Shown: positions 48,516 to 57,748, counted from the stretch's first letter. The stretch is DNA of 64,000 bases from Streptomyces chattanoogensis (GCF_001294335.1 NZ_LGKG01000137.1:1-64000); one strand, 5' to 3'. The notes: a model not told the origin generated them from the sequence alone. Translations and numbers: made by a program.

Positions 48516-48902
48516 TTATGGCCGCACCACCCGTCGGTTCGGCTTCGCGTCCTCTTCGGAAATCGCGAACCCCCGGCTCTTGGCGACCTCCTTGAGGCGG
48601 TATACCCCCGGCGCGAGGTCCGCGAATGCCAGCTGTCCTTCCGCGTTGGTCTTTCCGCTGCCGGCCTCCTTGCCCGAGGAGTCGAACAGGGTGAATGTGG
48701 CGCCGGCGAGGACGTCGCCGGCGGGGTCCTTCTTCAGAATGGCGACGCCACCGGTCTCGGCCGCATTGCGCGGAGCGGTAGACGTGGACGGTGTCGGCTC
48801 GGGGCTCTGGGCCGAGGCCGCCGGGGCCCAGATCAGGGTGCCGGTCACCGCGGTGGCGACACCTACGGCAGCGGGAAGGCGGCGGACAGAACGGATGCGC
48901 AA
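48516..48902 (-). CDS. Secreted Cna_B-type small protein
   Basis: 128 residues from a TTG at 48902 with AGGAGAG upstream. A signal peptide (MRIRSVRRLPAAVGVATAVTG... AASAQ) is followed by a Ser/Thr/Pro linker and one Cna_B/SpaA prealbumin-like domain (GGVAILKKDPAGDVLAGATF, TLFDSSGKEAGSGKTNAEGQ, PGVYRLKEVA). No sortase signal, so it is released or bound otherwise. First of the long minus-strand array seen from the left; it may be a surface component of the transfer apparatus, which is inference. Confidence 0.7.
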   Translation of the reverse strand: MRIRSVRRLPAAVGVATAVTGTLIWAPAASAQSPEPTPSTSTAPRNAAETGGVAILKKDPAGDVLAGATFTLFDSSGKEAGSGKTNAEGQLAFADLAPGVYRLKEVAKSRGFAISEEDAKPNRRVVRP

Positions 48903-49062
48903 GAAGAGACTCTCCTGGGTGGATGAGGGCAGAACTGCCCATCGGTGCGTGGGTGTGAGGCCGGTGTCGGCGTACACGTGAACGTGCCCAATCACGTACG
49001 GATGAACGCGCTCAGTTCGTGGAGGCGCCCAGCAGCACCGCTTCGGGCACGGGCGAACGCCG

Positions 49063-49611
49063 CTAAGGGGTTGGGGCGATGGGCGGCGGAGGCGGCGGGC
49101 CCGGTGGCGGGGGTGGGAAGCGTGGTCGGGCTGGAGCAACTCCAGTGGCGGGCGGTGGTGGCGGTGCCGGCGCCCCCCACCGAGGACGGTTGGGCTGCCG
49201 GGGCCGGAGCTGTGGCGGGGCCGGGGGCGGCGGGCCCGGTGGCGGTGGCGGAGGCGGTTCTACCGCCGGCAGCAGCGGCCCACCCGCGCACAGCCGAGCA
49301 ATGGTCAGCTCGGCGCGGCGGCGTGCGATCGGGGCATCGTCGCGTTCGTAGACGAGCCGGATGCCGAACTCGGCGAGATTCTCGGTGGCGAGCAGCCGGT
49401 AGCCGAGCGCGTGGGCGATCTCCTCGATCCGGCGCCGATTCGAGGCGATGGCACGGCCAGGCAGCAGCTCGACGCAGGCTCGGCCGTCGAAGCGCGCGCG
49501 TATCTCGTCGTCCTTCACCTGACTCCGCTCCCGGGAAAAATCGGCATCCACCCAGCCGCTCCACACCACGATCGTCGCACGCGCCCGTCTCTCGCGAGCA
49601 CCCAGGCGCAC
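49063..49611 (-). CDS. Hypothetical protein with proline-rich tail
   Basis: 182 residues from GTG. An N-terminal about 110-residue alpha/beta part (RRARATIVVWSGWVDADFSR, RRIEEIAHALGYRLLATENLAEFGIRLVYERDD, RRRAELTIARLCAGG) precedes a tail of Pro runs. The first part resembles a small DNA/protein-binding fold, but no family can be named. Part of the minus-strand array. Confidence 0.55.
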   Translation of the reverse strand: MRLGARERRARATIVVWSGWVDADFSRERSQVKDDEIRARFDGRACVELLPGRAIASNRRRIEEIAHALGYRLLATENLAEFGIRLVYERDDAPIARRRAELTIARLCAGGPLLPAVEPPPPPPPGPPPPAPPQLRPRQPNRPRWGAPAPPPPPATGVAPARPRFPPPPPGPPPPPPIAPTP

Positions 49612-49673
49612 ATCCGGCTGAGCACGTTCATCTGTACCTGCCTGAGCACTTTCGCAAGTACACCGACAGCCGG

Positions 49674-50171
49674 TCAGCGGGTGCGGCCGGGTGCCGGGCT
49701 GGGTGGCGGGGCCACCGGTGCTGAGCGGGGGCGGGATGGAGTGGTGGTCGCGTAGCGTCGGGCGGCAGCTCGGACGAACTGCTGTTGTTCCTCGACGGGC
49801 CGCTGCTCGATGTGGGCCAGGCCCTGGCCGATGGTGGGGCCGAAGGGCGATCCCGCGGTGAGTCCAGCGGTCTCGACGATCTGGGCGGCGGCTTCGCCTT
49901 CGACAAGGAGGCCGTACTCAGCAGGAACTCCGAGCATGAAGGGGACCTCCTCCCGCACGCCACTGAGGGCCTCGGTCAAGGTCATGCCGTCGTACATGAC
50001 GCTCTCGACCAGATCGAGCATGGTCAGCGTGGCGCTGTGTAGCCGGTCGCGGAAGGCGGGGTCGGTGAGCCAGAAGCCGTTCGGCCCCGGTGGCGGGGCG
50101 GGCTCACTGGCCGCAGGGGTGTGTGGCTGCGGAGGGCGGCGGCGCGAGGGCAGCCAGCGTGGTGGAGGCAT
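49674..50171 (-). CDS. Hypothetical helical protein
   Basis: 165 residues from the ATG at 50171; upstream open frame is Arg/Pro-rich and not used. Pro-rich start, then GFWLTDPAFRDRLHSATLTMLDLVESVMYDGMTLTEALSGV and GLAHIEQRPVEEQQQFVRAAARRYA. No family recognised. Confidence 0.55.
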   Translation of the reverse strand: MPPPRWLPSRRRPPQPHTPAASEPAPPPGPNGFWLTDPAFRDRLHSATLTMLDLVESVMYDGMTLTEALSGVREEVPFMLGVPAEYGLLVEGEAAAQIVETAGLTAGSPFGPTIGQGLAHIEQRPVEEQQQFVRAAARRYATTTPSRPRSAPVAPPPSPAPGRTR

Positions 50172-50194
50172 AGGGCTTCGTGTACTGGTGATGG

Positions 50195-50686
50195 TCAGCG
50201 GGTGCGTACGACGCCGGTGCCGGGTGCGATGGCTGGAAGGACGGTACGGGCCGCCGTGGGGCGGGCTGAGGCAGGTGCTGATGCGTCGGGGAACCAGATA
50301 AGGGCGTACTGCCTGATCGCCGTGCGCAATCCGGTGCCCTGCGCGCCCTTCCACGGCGGTTCGCCGGTACGCGCGCCGTTCCAGTCGCGGAAGACCGCGT
50401 ACCCGTCCTTGCCGGCCGCCAGGTCGCGGGCGGCGTCCCGGCGGGCGAAGGTGCCGTGGTCGGCGAAGGGAAGGATGGCGGTGTCGAGGACACCCTGGTT
50501 GGGATGGATGACGCGCAGGCGCAGCCCGTCGTACTCGCCGTGTCGGATGGTGGGGGCGAAGTCGATCCGCAGTCGCAGTGGCGAGTCCGGGTGGGGGGTG
50601 GCGTAGTAGGAGTTGCCGACGACGGCGTGGTCGTCGAAGGGCAGCGTGACGACGCTGTCGAAGAACTGCTGTACGTATAGGGACAC
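50195..50686 (-). CDS. Hypothetical beta-rich protein
   Basis: 163 residues. FFDSVVTLPFDDHAVVGNSYY, LRLRIDFAPTIRHGEYDGLRLRVIHPNQGVLD, HGTFARRDAARDLAAGKDG. Compact, mainly beta. No family recognised; 24 bases before the gene at 49674 in transcription order. Confidence 0.55.
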   Translation of the reverse strand: MSLYVQQFFDSVVTLPFDDHAVVGNSYYATPHPDSPLRLRIDFAPTIRHGEYDGLRLRVIHPNQGVLDTAILPFADHGTFARRDAARDLAAGKDGYAVFRDWNGARTGEPPWKGAQGTGLRTAIRQYALIWFPDASAPASARPTAARTVLPAIAPGTGVVRTR

Positions 50687-50716
50687 TTATTTGATGTTCT
50701 CGTTTGGAAGGGTCGT

Positions 50717-51550
50717 TCAGCGGCGGGGGCCGCTGCGGCCGGCGGGGAGAGCGGGTGGGAGCGTGGTGGTGCTCCAGCGGGGGACGCTGCGGGTGCCGAG
50801 TGCCGGTGCACGGTGTGCGGCTCTCGCGCGCTGAATGTCGAGGGGGGTGGGTGCAGCGGGCTTCGACGCCTGCACAGGGGAGAGTTGGGCGAGTTTCGCG
50901 AGGCGGGGGTTGAGGTTGTCCTTGTAGCGGGCGATGGGGGTGGGGTCGACGAAGGCGGCGGCCGTGGCGGCGATCAGATGCTCCGGGGTGCGTGCGGTGA
51001 AGTGCGCCTCAGCGCGGGTGCCCCAGCCTGGGGGCCCAGCCCACAGCGTCACCAGCTCCGCATCAGGGTCGGCGCTGACGACGTCGATGCTCGCTCCCGC
51101 CAGCTGGTCCGGGGAGACGATCTCCACCTTGCCGCGTGCAAGCGGTTTGCGCTTCCAGCTCGCGTCGAGCAGGGGCTGTACCGCGTCAGTCCACCGGTAC
51201 GACCGAGAGTTGAGGAAGGTGTCGCTGTCCTCGTCCCACTCGCCTGCCAGGGCTGTGGTGAGGCCGCGGACGATCTCGGGGGGCATGTTGTCGTTGAAGC
51301 TCGCTGTCCAGCGGGCCGCGGAGACAGCGTTTTCGGCCGCGCTGATCCTCCACACGTCGAAGTCGTCGCCGAACCAGCCGATCTTGATGCGGTGGTCCGG
51401 GGAGGTGATGAGGAGCTGGCAGTGTCCATCCATGTGGTGGTGCGGCCAGTGGGCGACGGGCTCGAAGCTGGGGTCGCCGATGCCGCCCAGTCCGGCGAGG
51501 TAGCGGGGGAAGACGTAGACGTCTCCGTCGGTCGTGGTGGGGTCGGTCAT
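50717..51550 (-). CDS. DUF317 protein, two domains
   Basis: 277 residues. YVFPRYLAGLGGIGDPSF opens the first DUF317 unit (CQLLITSPDHRIKIGWFGDD, WRISAAENAVSAARWTASFN), and DTFLNSRSYRWTDAVQPLLDASWKRKPLARG ... SPDQLAGASIDVVSADPDAEL with LVTLWAGPPGWGTRAEAHFT the second. Streptomyces plasmids typically carry several DUF317 genes, this being the third in the window. Pro-rich C-terminus. Function unknown. Confidence 0.7.
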   Translation of the reverse strand: MTDPTTTDGDVYVFPRYLAGLGGIGDPSFEPVAHWPHHHMDGHCQLLITSPDHRIKIGWFGDDFDVWRISAAENAVSAARWTASFNDNMPPEIVRGLTTALAGEWDEDSDTFLNSRSYRWTDAVQPLLDASWKRKPLARGKVEIVSPDQLAGASIDVVSADPDAELVTLWAGPPGWGTRAEAHFTARTPEHLIAATAAAFVDPTPIARYKDNLNPRLAKLAQLSPVQASKPAAPTPLDIQRARAAHRAPALGTRSVPRWSTTTLPPALPAGRSGPRR

Positions 51551-51579
51551 GGGTAAATCCGTCAGGGTCGGGCGCGGAG

Positions 51580-52797
51580 TTAGCGGGTGGCCATCGGGTG
51601 CGCGGCGGACGCGGCGGGGCGGGGAAGGGCGGTCGTGGCCAGGTGCGGCGCCGACGGCGCGGCGGGCGGAGGTACGAGTTCGGCCAGGACCTGCCGTTTC
51701 AGCGTGCCGCGCTCGTTGGAGTTCAGGGCGTCCGCGTCGAGGCGGCCGGGGCTGCTCTCGAAGGGGCGCAGTCGGTGGCGGATGTGGTCGTAGGCGTCGG
51801 GGTGTGCGTCGGCCAGGCGGTGAAGGGCCTGGTCGAAGGCGCGGCGGTGGGCTTGGTGGTCGGGCTCGTCCTGTTCCCGCTCGGTGATGGTCTGGGCGTA
51901 CTGGCGGGCGGTGCGTGCGTTCTCAGCAGTGCGCTGCTGGACCGCGACGAGGAACCTTCTGGCGTTGAGGACGGCGAAGGCGGCCTGCCTGGGCATCGCG
52001 TCGAGGTCGGTGGTGAGCGGGCCGAGGACACTGGGGCTGGAGGCCCCGGCCAGTGGGGCGGTCATCTCGGCCAGTTCGTCCAGCGCTGCGCGCCAGCGTC
52101 GCAGCAGGAGCGGGTGGCGTAGTTCGACGGTGCGCTCGTCCTGTTGCCGGGCATCGTCGGCGACGGCGTTACGGAAGGCGAGGGGGCTCTTGCCGAGCAG
52201 CGCGTGGACGGCCGGGGTCATGGTGGCGAAGAGGAAGCCCTCGGCGCAGCCCCATTCGATCGCGTCGAACACGTCGGCTGCTTCGGGCCGTGCGGCGCGG
52301 GGCTCGAGCTGGGCGGCGGCGTACTCCTGGTCGAGCAGCTGCTGGAAGTGGTCGGGGAAGGCGCGGCGCAGCCAGATGCGGGCCGTGGCGGCGGAGTCGG
52401 CGTCCACCTGGTGACCGGCGGAGTCGCGGTGCTGGGTGCGGCGCCGGTCGGCTTCCTCGGACCGGGCCTGGTTGAGGGAGGCGCGGATCTGCTGGAGCTG
52501 GTGCGTGGTGCGTTCGGCGCGCGGGTCGCCCGTCCAGGTCATGCGCTCGGAGGCGACCTGCATCTCGCCCTCGGCCCACTGCAGCGCGTCGACGAGGTCG
52601 TCGCGGAAGTGGGGTCCGTGCAGCAGCTTGCGGGAGCTGCGCGGCAGGTGTCCGATCGCGTCCGCGATGGCGGCGGTGACGAGGTTACGGAAGCTGGCCT
52701 GGAGCAGGGGCTGCAGCATCGCCGCGCCCATATGGGCCACGTCGTTGAGGAGGAGCGGACGCCGCTCGGGCTGCGGCGAGCGGGACGGCTGGGGCAT
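51580..52797 (-). CDS. Hypothetical alpha-helical protein
   Basis: 405 residues, almost entirely helical and Ala/Arg/Gln-rich (LLQASFRNLVTAAIADAIGH, THQLQQIRASLNQARSEEAD, RRAFDQALHRLADAHPDAYDHIRHRL). No motif or membrane segment. It is the largest unassigned protein in the minus-strand array and might be a structural or accessory transfer protein; this is a guess from context. Confidence 0.6.
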   Translation of the reverse strand: MPQPSRSPQPERRPLLLNDVAHMGAAMLQPLLQASFRNLVTAAIADAIGHLPRSSRKLLHGPHFRDDLVDALQWAEGEMQVASERMTWTGDPRAERTTHQLQQIRASLNQARSEEADRRRTQHRDSAGHQVDADSAATARIWLRRAFPDHFQQLLDQEYAAAQLEPRAARPEAADVFDAIEWGCAEGFLFATMTPAVHALLGKSPLAFRNAVADDARQQDERTVELRHPLLLRRWRAALDELAEMTAPLAGASSPSVLGPLTTDLDAMPRQAAFAVLNARRFLVAVQQRTAENARTARQYAQTITEREQDEPDHQAHRRAFDQALHRLADAHPDAYDHIRHRLRPFESSPGRLDADALNSNERGTLKRQVLAELVPPPAAPSAPHLATTALPRPAASAAHPMATR

Positions 52798-52874
52798 GGC
52801 GGTGGTTCCTGTTCAGCGAGCGCGAAGAACGCGGGGCGGAGCCGGAGGGCAGGTCAGATGCGGTGTGTGCCGGT

Positions 52875-53213
52875 TCAGGGGGTGCGGCGGCGGCGCAGTT
52901 TGAAAGCGCCGGCCCAGTGGGGGTGATCGGCGATCAGCTTCCGTGCGTACAGCGCGGTGTAGTTGTTGTTGAGTCCGCGCATGCCGTGCGGCAGTCGCCA
53001 GCGCAGGGCTTCGAACAGGTCCTTCAGACCGATGCGGGTGGCCCCGGCCGCGAGCCGCTCGGCCGTCAGCTGTTCCAAGGCCCGGTAGACGTATGGGTGC
53101 TCGGCGTCGAAGGCGAGGAACTGGTCGGTGATCGTGGGTCTCGATCCCGCGCGCGAGGACGGGCGGGACACCGGTTTGACGGCCTGGCGTGGGGCGGCGG
53201 GGGTCGTGGGCAT
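52875..53213 (-). CDS. Small hypothetical protein
   Basis: 112 residues from the ATG at 53213, which has GGAG 9 bases upstream; the ATG at 53228 is an alternative. DQFLAFDAEHPYVYRALEQL and GLKDLFEALRWRLPHGMRGLNNNYTALYARKLIADHP have the look of a phage-type small protein seen in several prophages. Basic end. No molecular function known. Confidence 0.6.
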   Translation of the reverse strand: MPTTPAAPRQAVKPVSRPSSRAGSRPTITDQFLAFDAEHPYVYRALEQLTAERLAAGATRIGLKDLFEALRWRLPHGMRGLNNNYTALYARKLIADHPHWAGAFKLRRRRTP

Positions 53214-53264
53214 CGAGTTGATCTCCATGGGAACGGGCAGCAGGGCGTCGACGGGCAGGGAGGG

Positions 53265-54488
53265 TTAGGCGAGACGGGTGCGAAGGCGCGCGAAGGTGAG
53301 GCCGAGGCCGAGGGCCTGCAGGAGGGCGCAGGCAGTGATCACGTGGCCGAGCTGGGCGGGCGGCACGGCGGCGACGAGGAGGCCGGCCAGCGGGAAGGGC
53401 AGCAGGAGCAGGAGGATCGTCAGCGAGAGGGTGGCGCCGAACACGCCTGCGGGGATGAGGTGGGAGCGCAGGGTGCGCAGGACCACCGTCATGCCGCCTT
53501 CCCCGGCCATGAGCACCGCGATCAGTACGAGGTACGCGGTGTAGGTGTGGGTGAGCGAGACGGCCAGGCACGCGGAGGCGGCGATGGCGGCGGAGAGGGC
53601 GCCGACCGGCCACAGGCCATAGCGGTCGATCGAGCGCCTGCACAGGGCGACCGCGGCGAGGGAGGTGCCGGCGGCCACCGACCAGATCAGGCCCACATCC
53701 GTGCTGGAGTGCCCGAGCTGCTTGACCACGATCACGGGGGCCGCTGCCTGGAGAAGGCCGATCGCCAGGTTGGACACGGTCAGCCCGGTTACCAGCCAGC
53801 CCAGGGCGGGCAGCGACCGAAGGGTCCTCCAGCCGGTGCGCAATCCCTTGAGTACGGGCTCGGGGCCTGCGTCCTGGTGTCGTGCGTACTGCCGAGGTGC
53901 GAAGGCGCACGCGAGCAGGGAGAAGGCGGCGATCGTGGTCAATATCCCGGCTGTCCCGAAGCGTTCCAGCAGCAGGCCGGCGAGCGCGGGCCCGGCCAGG
54001 GTGCCGGACTGGTCGATGCCCAGGAGCACCGACTGGACGCGGTGGGCCCGTTCACCGGCCTGGCGGCTGGCCGCCCCGCCCGCCGTCTCCGCGGCGATGT
54101 AGGAGAACTCGGTGAGCACGCCGGTGGAAGCGGCGAGCAGCATGACGGCGACCGTGGTGCCGAACCCGCTGTCCAGGTGCGGCAGGACGAGGGCTGCGGC
54201 CAGGACCGCCACGGCCCGAGCCGTGGAGGCCAGGCGCATCACGCGGGTGGTGCCGTGGCGGTCGACCATCGCCCCGGCGAGGGCGAACGCGCCCAGGCGC
54301 GGGATCCACTCCAGAGCGAAGGCGAGGCCGGTCAGGGCCGCGGAATCGGTGGTGGCGAGCACCAGCAGGGGGATGCCGTACGTCGTCATGGCGAACGCGG
54401 CGGCGTCCATGCTGCGCGGCAGGTAGATGCCGCGCAGCAGGGTGGGGACCGGCCGGCGGGCATGCCGGGGTCCGACACGGCATCTCAC
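53265..54488 (-). CDS. MFS transporter
   Basis: 407 residues from the GTG at 54488, overlapping the previous stop by 3 bases. About ten to twelve hydrophobic segments and the loop 2-3 motif GAMVDRHGTTRVMRLAS are typical of major-facilitator exporters (MFS_1/EmrB-like), together with SRQAGERAHRVQSVL in the middle and a GLRTGWRTLRSLP loop. It is unusual inside a transfer-gene array; together with the two winged-helix genes upstream, a regulated export function is likely. Substrate unknown. Confidence 0.8.
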   Translation of the reverse strand: MRCRVGPRHARRPVPTLLRGIYLPRSMDAAAFAMTTYGIPLLVLATTDSAALTGLAFALEWIPRLGAFALAGAMVDRHGTTRVMRLASTARAVAVLAAALVLPHLDSGFGTTVAVMLLAASTGVLTEFSYIAAETAGGAASRQAGERAHRVQSVLLGIDQSGTLAGPALAGLLLERFGTAGILTTIAAFSLLACAFAPRQYARHQDAGPEPVLKGLRTGWRTLRSLPALGWLVTGLTVSNLAIGLLQAAAPVIVVKQLGHSSTDVGLIWSVAAGTSLAAVALCRRSIDRYGLWPVGALSAAIAASACLAVSLTHTYTAYLVLIAVLMAGEGGMTVVLRTLRSHLIPAGVFGATLSLTILLLLLPFPLAGLLVAAVPPAQLGHVITACALLQALGLGLTFARLRTRLA

Positions 54489-55066
54489 GCAGCGCGCTCC
54501 ATGCCATCCTCTGCGTCGCCGGCACGGGAGGCCACGTGAGGCAAGACCTGTGGATTCGCCTGGAGCCACTCGGCCAGCGCAGCCTGCGGACCGCCGAGGG
54601 CGAAGACCGCATCGGTGCTGAGGACGACTCCCCTGTCCACAAGGAGTCCGGCCGACTCGCCCATCCGGTCGGCATCACGCACGTCGGCCGGAACCTGGCC
54701 GAGCAGCTTCAAGGTGCGCTGGACGCGCGTGACGAAGTCGCTGGCGGCGGTGGGGTACTGGTGAGCGCGGGCCCAGCGTGCGGCGGTGTCGTACACGCTG
54801 GCGAGGTCTTCGCCGCTTGGGGTGAGCCGGTAGCGGACCAGTTCGTGCTCGTCGCAGGAGACCACGCCGAAGTCGCGGGCTCTGTCGAGGGCGTGGCGCA
54901 GTTGGGGCAGGGCAAGGTCGTCGAATGTGTTCTGCAGGCTGCCGCGGCGGCGGCTGATGGGGCCGTTGTCGTCGATCTCGCTCACCAGCCGGATCAGGCC
55001 CGGCAGGGACAGTGCCCTGATGGCGCGGCGCACCTGGGGGTGGTTGACGTTTGCGACGCTGGTCAT
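54485..55066 (-). CDS. Regulatory helical protein, winged-helix-like
   Basis: 193 residues from the ATG at 55066 (ATGA overlap with the regulator upstream). HPQVRRAIRALSLPGLIRLVSEI, LALPQLRHALDRARDFGVVSCDEHELVRYRLTPSGEDLASVYDTA resembles a winged-helix effector domain. Between an HxlR-type protein and the MFS gene, so probably part of the same control module. Second half lacks motifs. Confidence 0.6.
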   Translation of the reverse strand: MTSVANVNHPQVRRAIRALSLPGLIRLVSEIDDNGPISRRRGSLQNTFDDLALPQLRHALDRARDFGVVSCDEHELVRYRLTPSGEDLASVYDTAARWARAHQYPTAASDFVTRVQRTLKLLGQVPADVRDADRMGESAGLLVDRGVVLSTDAVFALGGPQAALAEWLQANPQVLPHVASRAGDAEDGMERAA

Positions 55067-55962
55067 CGGCGCGGGCCTCCTGCCGACGGGAGGGAGAGGG
55101 GGCGGGCCGGTATCTGGTGCGAGAACAGGTCGCCGGCCTTCCAGGTCGTGGCCGGGGCGTGGGTGGACAGCGCCGGGGCCGCTGCCGGTGCAGCCGGGGC
55201 TGCGGGTGCCGGCAGGCGGGAGGGGGTGGTGAGCCACGGTCCGGACCGGGCCTGGGCCGGGGACGGTGTCTGGCCCCACAGCGGATGGGTGTCCGCGTCG
55301 GCCAGCGGGCGTCCCGCCGCCCAGACGGAGAGGGCCCGGTAGACCGGAGCGAGCGCCTGGCCGTTGGCGGTCAGCTCGAAGACAATCCCGTCCTTGCGGA
55401 CCAGGCCGTCCTCGACCAGGCGGTCCAGCTGCGGATACACGTTGCTGAGCCGGTAACCGGGCATGGCCTCGGCGGCCAGTGCCTTGGCGCTCGATGCGCC
55501 GCGGGCCTTAAGGGCCCACAACAGCGGTGTGGCATGGCGAGGGCCGAGCAGTGCCAGGGTGTCCTCGATGTTCTGGGCGGGCGCAACCTGTGTCGCGCGC
55601 TCCAGCTCCCCGGTGGCCTTGTTGCGCACCAAGGGCTTTTCCAGGTGCGCCTCGCCCCAGGCGGCGATCACGGTCAGGACGGGCATCAGGTCGGCGCCGC
55701 GCCCGGTCAGGCCGTAGGTGACGTGCCCCGGGGCGATTTCCGTGCGCTCGACCAGCCCGGCGTCGGTGAGCTTGCCCAGCTTGGGGTGGAGCGTGCCATC
55801 CTTGAGCCACGGAAGGCGCGGCTTGATCTCCGCGTAGCGCAGGGGCTGGGCGGACAGCGTCATCAGGATCCATGCGCTCCAGCGCGGGGCGATCATCTCC
55901 AGCGACTCGGTGACGCGCGAGACGTCGGCCGGGGTGGAGCGGGGCAGACCGGTGGTGGCCAA
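55063..55962 (-). CDS. Dual HxlR-like winged-helix regulator
   Basis: 299 residues. Domain one: PRWSAWILMTLSAQPLRYAEIKPRL ... LTDAGLVERTEIAPGHVTYGLTGRG; domain two: TPLLWALKARGASSAKALAAEAM ... RLVEDGLVRKDGIVFELTANGQALAP, each a HxlR-type winged helix, followed by an Ala/Pro-rich tail. It is the intact counterpart of the frameshifted regulator at 21376. Likely represses its own operon (with MFS). Confidence 0.75.
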   Translation of the reverse strand: MATTGLPRSTPADVSRVTESLEMIAPRWSAWILMTLSAQPLRYAEIKPRLPWLKDGTLHPKLGKLTDAGLVERTEIAPGHVTYGLTGRGADLMPVLTVIAAWGEAHLEKPLVRNKATGELERATQVAPAQNIEDTLALLGPRHATPLLWALKARGASSAKALAAEAMPGYRLSNVYPQLDRLVEDGLVRKDGIVFELTANGQALAPVYRALSVWAAGRPLADADTHPLWGQTPSPAQARSGPWLTTPSRLPAPAAPAAPAAAPALSTHAPATTWKAGDLFSHQIPARPLSLPSAGGPRR

Positions 55963-55992
55963 AGGGGGTACTCCTCAAGCGGGGCAGGCAGG

Positions 55993-56403
55993 TCAGCGGG
56001 TGTGGGTGGCGGCGGGCGCCGGTGCGCAGGCCGGTACCGCGGGTCCGGCCGGCGGCGGCGAGGCCGCGGTGGGAACGCGGTGCAGGCTGGAGAGGACGGC
56101 GCTCACGGTCTTGGCGTGGGCATCCCGGGTGGCGACGGATTCGGCAATCCGGCGGGCGCAGTCGAGAAGGTGACCGGCCTCGAACTTGCCGATCTCCCTT
56201 TCCGGGTTGGTCAGTTCACGCAGGCGCAGCAGTTGGAAGTCGATGTTGCGTTCGGCGAGCTGCAGATCGGCGTGGGCGCTCGTCAGGGCGGCGAGCATGG
56301 TGCCATGGGGGTTGGCGCCGGCGTGGGCTTCGAGCGCGGCCAACGGCTGGCCGTACAGGTCCTCGATGCGTTCGGCGATGGTCTGTGAGGTGGCGTAGTG
56401 CAA
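55993..56403 (-). CDS. Hypothetical helical protein
   Basis: 136 residues from a TTG at 56403 (AAGG upstream). DLYGQPLAALEAHAGANPHG, NIDFQLLRLRELTNPEREIGKFEAGHLLDCARRIAES, Ala/Pro-rich end. No family; close in style to the next two genes, so a small paralogous group is possible. Confidence 0.55.
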   Translation of the reverse strand: MHYATSQTIAERIEDLYGQPLAALEAHAGANPHGTMLAALTSAHADLQLAERNIDFQLLRLRELTNPEREIGKFEAGHLLDCARRIAESVATRDAHAKTVSAVLSSLHRVPTAASPPPAGPAVPACAPAPAATHTR

Positions 56404-56415
56404 TCGGCGGGGCCT

Positions 56416-56856
56416 TCAGGGTCGGCGGGCCCGCACCGCCCCGGCACGGGCGGATGCTGGGGCGGGCGGGACCGTGGTGATCTTCGGCTGGGTGAACTGC
56501 ACAGGCTTCTCCGGGCGCTGGCTGGGCGACGGCATGGTGCGCAGCAGCTCGCCGAGGGCAGCGACGTAGCCGTCGCGGCCATCCAGTGCCGCCTCCAGCC
56601 AGGCCGCGTCCATGCGCAGGTCGTCGGCGGACAGTTCGCCCAGGTCGCGGTCGGCGGCGCTGGCCTGGTGGACGCGCTCACGGACCCGGGCGACCTGTTC
56701 CTCGGCTACGGCAAGGAAGCTGCGCAGCTCCATGGCTCGCGTCAGGGCGGCGGACGCGCCAGGGCCTTGCGCCTGCTCGTACATCTCGTTCACCGAGGCG
56801 CCGAAGGCTTTCTCCAGCAGAGCGTCCTGGCTGGTGGGCTTGTGCATCACGCTCAC
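56416..56856 (-). CDS. Hypothetical helical protein
   Basis: 146 residues from the GTG at 56856, overlapping the previous stop (GTGA). ALLEKAFGASVNEMYEQAQGPG, RSFLAVAEEQVARVRERVHQA, AAWLEAALDGRDGYVAALGELLR. Coiled-coil tendency; Pro/Ala-rich tail. Part of a three-gene set with the genes at 55993 and 56853. Confidence 0.55.
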   Translation of the reverse strand: MSVMHKPTSQDALLEKAFGASVNEMYEQAQGPGASAALTRAMELRSFLAVAEEQVARVRERVHQASAADRDLGELSADDLRMDAAWLEAALDGRDGYVAALGELLRTMPSPSQRPEKPVQFTQPKITTVPPAPASARAGAVRARRP

Positions 56857-57311
56857 CGCGACACCCCCTGCACCGGTACGGACTGCGCAGGAGCCGGACG
56901 TGGCGCCGCAGTGGTCTGCAGGGCCGGGCCCCGGCGGGGTGCCGAAGTGGCTCCGCGCCAGGCGCCTGGGCCCCGCCGTCCGACGGAGTGGGGGTCGAGG
57001 TAGTGCCGCACGACCATGGCCCGCCCGTCACGCACCGCCACGGCGGCATTGACCTGGTGGGCCAATGCCATGGCCGGGTCGTCCAGTTCAGCCGGCGTAC
57101 TGTCGAGGACCACGACGAGAGCGTCCTCGGCTTTCTCCAGCGCCTCCTGGGCCTCGGTGAGCAGGCCGTACCACTTGACGACGGCGGTGGCATCATCGTT
57201 GGCGCGCGGCGCGGCGGCCACCGCTCGGCGCAAATCGGCCAGCGGCATCTGGAAGCGGTCCTCGATCTGCTGGGTGATGACGCCCATCACGTCGTCGGCC
57301 GCGTCGAGCAC
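56853..57311 (-). CDS. Hypothetical helical protein
   Basis: 152 residues from the GTG at 57311 (AAAGGAGCTTGCT upstream). ITQQIEDRFQMPLADLRRAV, LTEAQEALEKAEDALVVVLDS and a Pro/Arg-rich tail. The pattern helix-hinge-helix resembles the two genes downstream. Family unknown. Confidence 0.55.
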   Translation of the reverse strand: MLDAADDVMGVITQQIEDRFQMPLADLRRAVAAAPRANDDATAVVKWYGLLTEAQEALEKAEDALVVVLDSTPAELDDPAMALAHQVNAAVAVRDGRAMVVRHYLDPHSVGRRGPGAWRGATSAPRRGPALQTTAAPRPAPAQSVPVQGVSR

Positions 57312-57403
57312 AGCAAGCTCCTTTCAAATCCCAGTAATTCGATCGGCGAAGAAAAGGGAGGCCGGGGCCGTGGCGGGAGGAAATCCCGCCACGGCAGAGC
57401 GGA

Positions 57404-57748
57404 TTAGTGGAGGCAGGTGTAGACGGTGGGGTAGACGTAGGTGCCGGAAACCCAGCCCGTAACGCCGGTCTTCTTGTCGGTGATGTAGACCCAGGAACCG
57501 TCCTTGGTCGTCTTGTGCACCGAGAACTTGTGGCCCTTGTAAAGCACACCGAGGGCCGTCGACTTCGACGACGCCTTCGAGCGGATAGTCACCGCGGAGG
57601 TGTGGACCTCGTAGGGGCCGATCTTGTCGCACTCGCCGTAGGCGACAGCGGCCGTCTGGGGTGCGGCGTTTGCGGCCGTGGCGGAGACGAGCGGGAAGGC
57701 GAGGGCGCCGAGAACGGCGGCAGAGACAGCTATGCGGGTGGAGCGCAT
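57404..57748 (-). CDS. Secreted SH3b-domain protein
   Basis: 114 residues; ATG at 57748 with GGAGG 9 bases upstream. Signal peptide (RIAVSAAVLGALAFPLVSAT...NAAP, about 1-29), then an SH3b domain: TSAVTIRSKASSKSTALGVL, YKGHKFSVHK, DGSWVYITDKKTGVTGWVSG, ending with a Cys at 112. SH3b domains bind peptidoglycan. In a transfer region it may target the cell wall. Controlled by the nearby palindrome (57837-57861). Confidence 0.8.
   Translation of the reverse strand: MRSTRIAVSAAVLGALAFPLVSATAANAAPQTAAVAYGECDKIGPYEVHTSAVTIRSKASSKSTALGVLYKGHKFSVHKTTKDGSWVYITDKKTGVTGWVSGTYVYPTVYTCLH

Noticed and set aside
52863..54539. 558-codon plus-strand open frame
   Set aside because: Shadow of the MFS gene and its neighbours on the other strand; composition is Gly/Gln/Arg-rich and unlike a protein.
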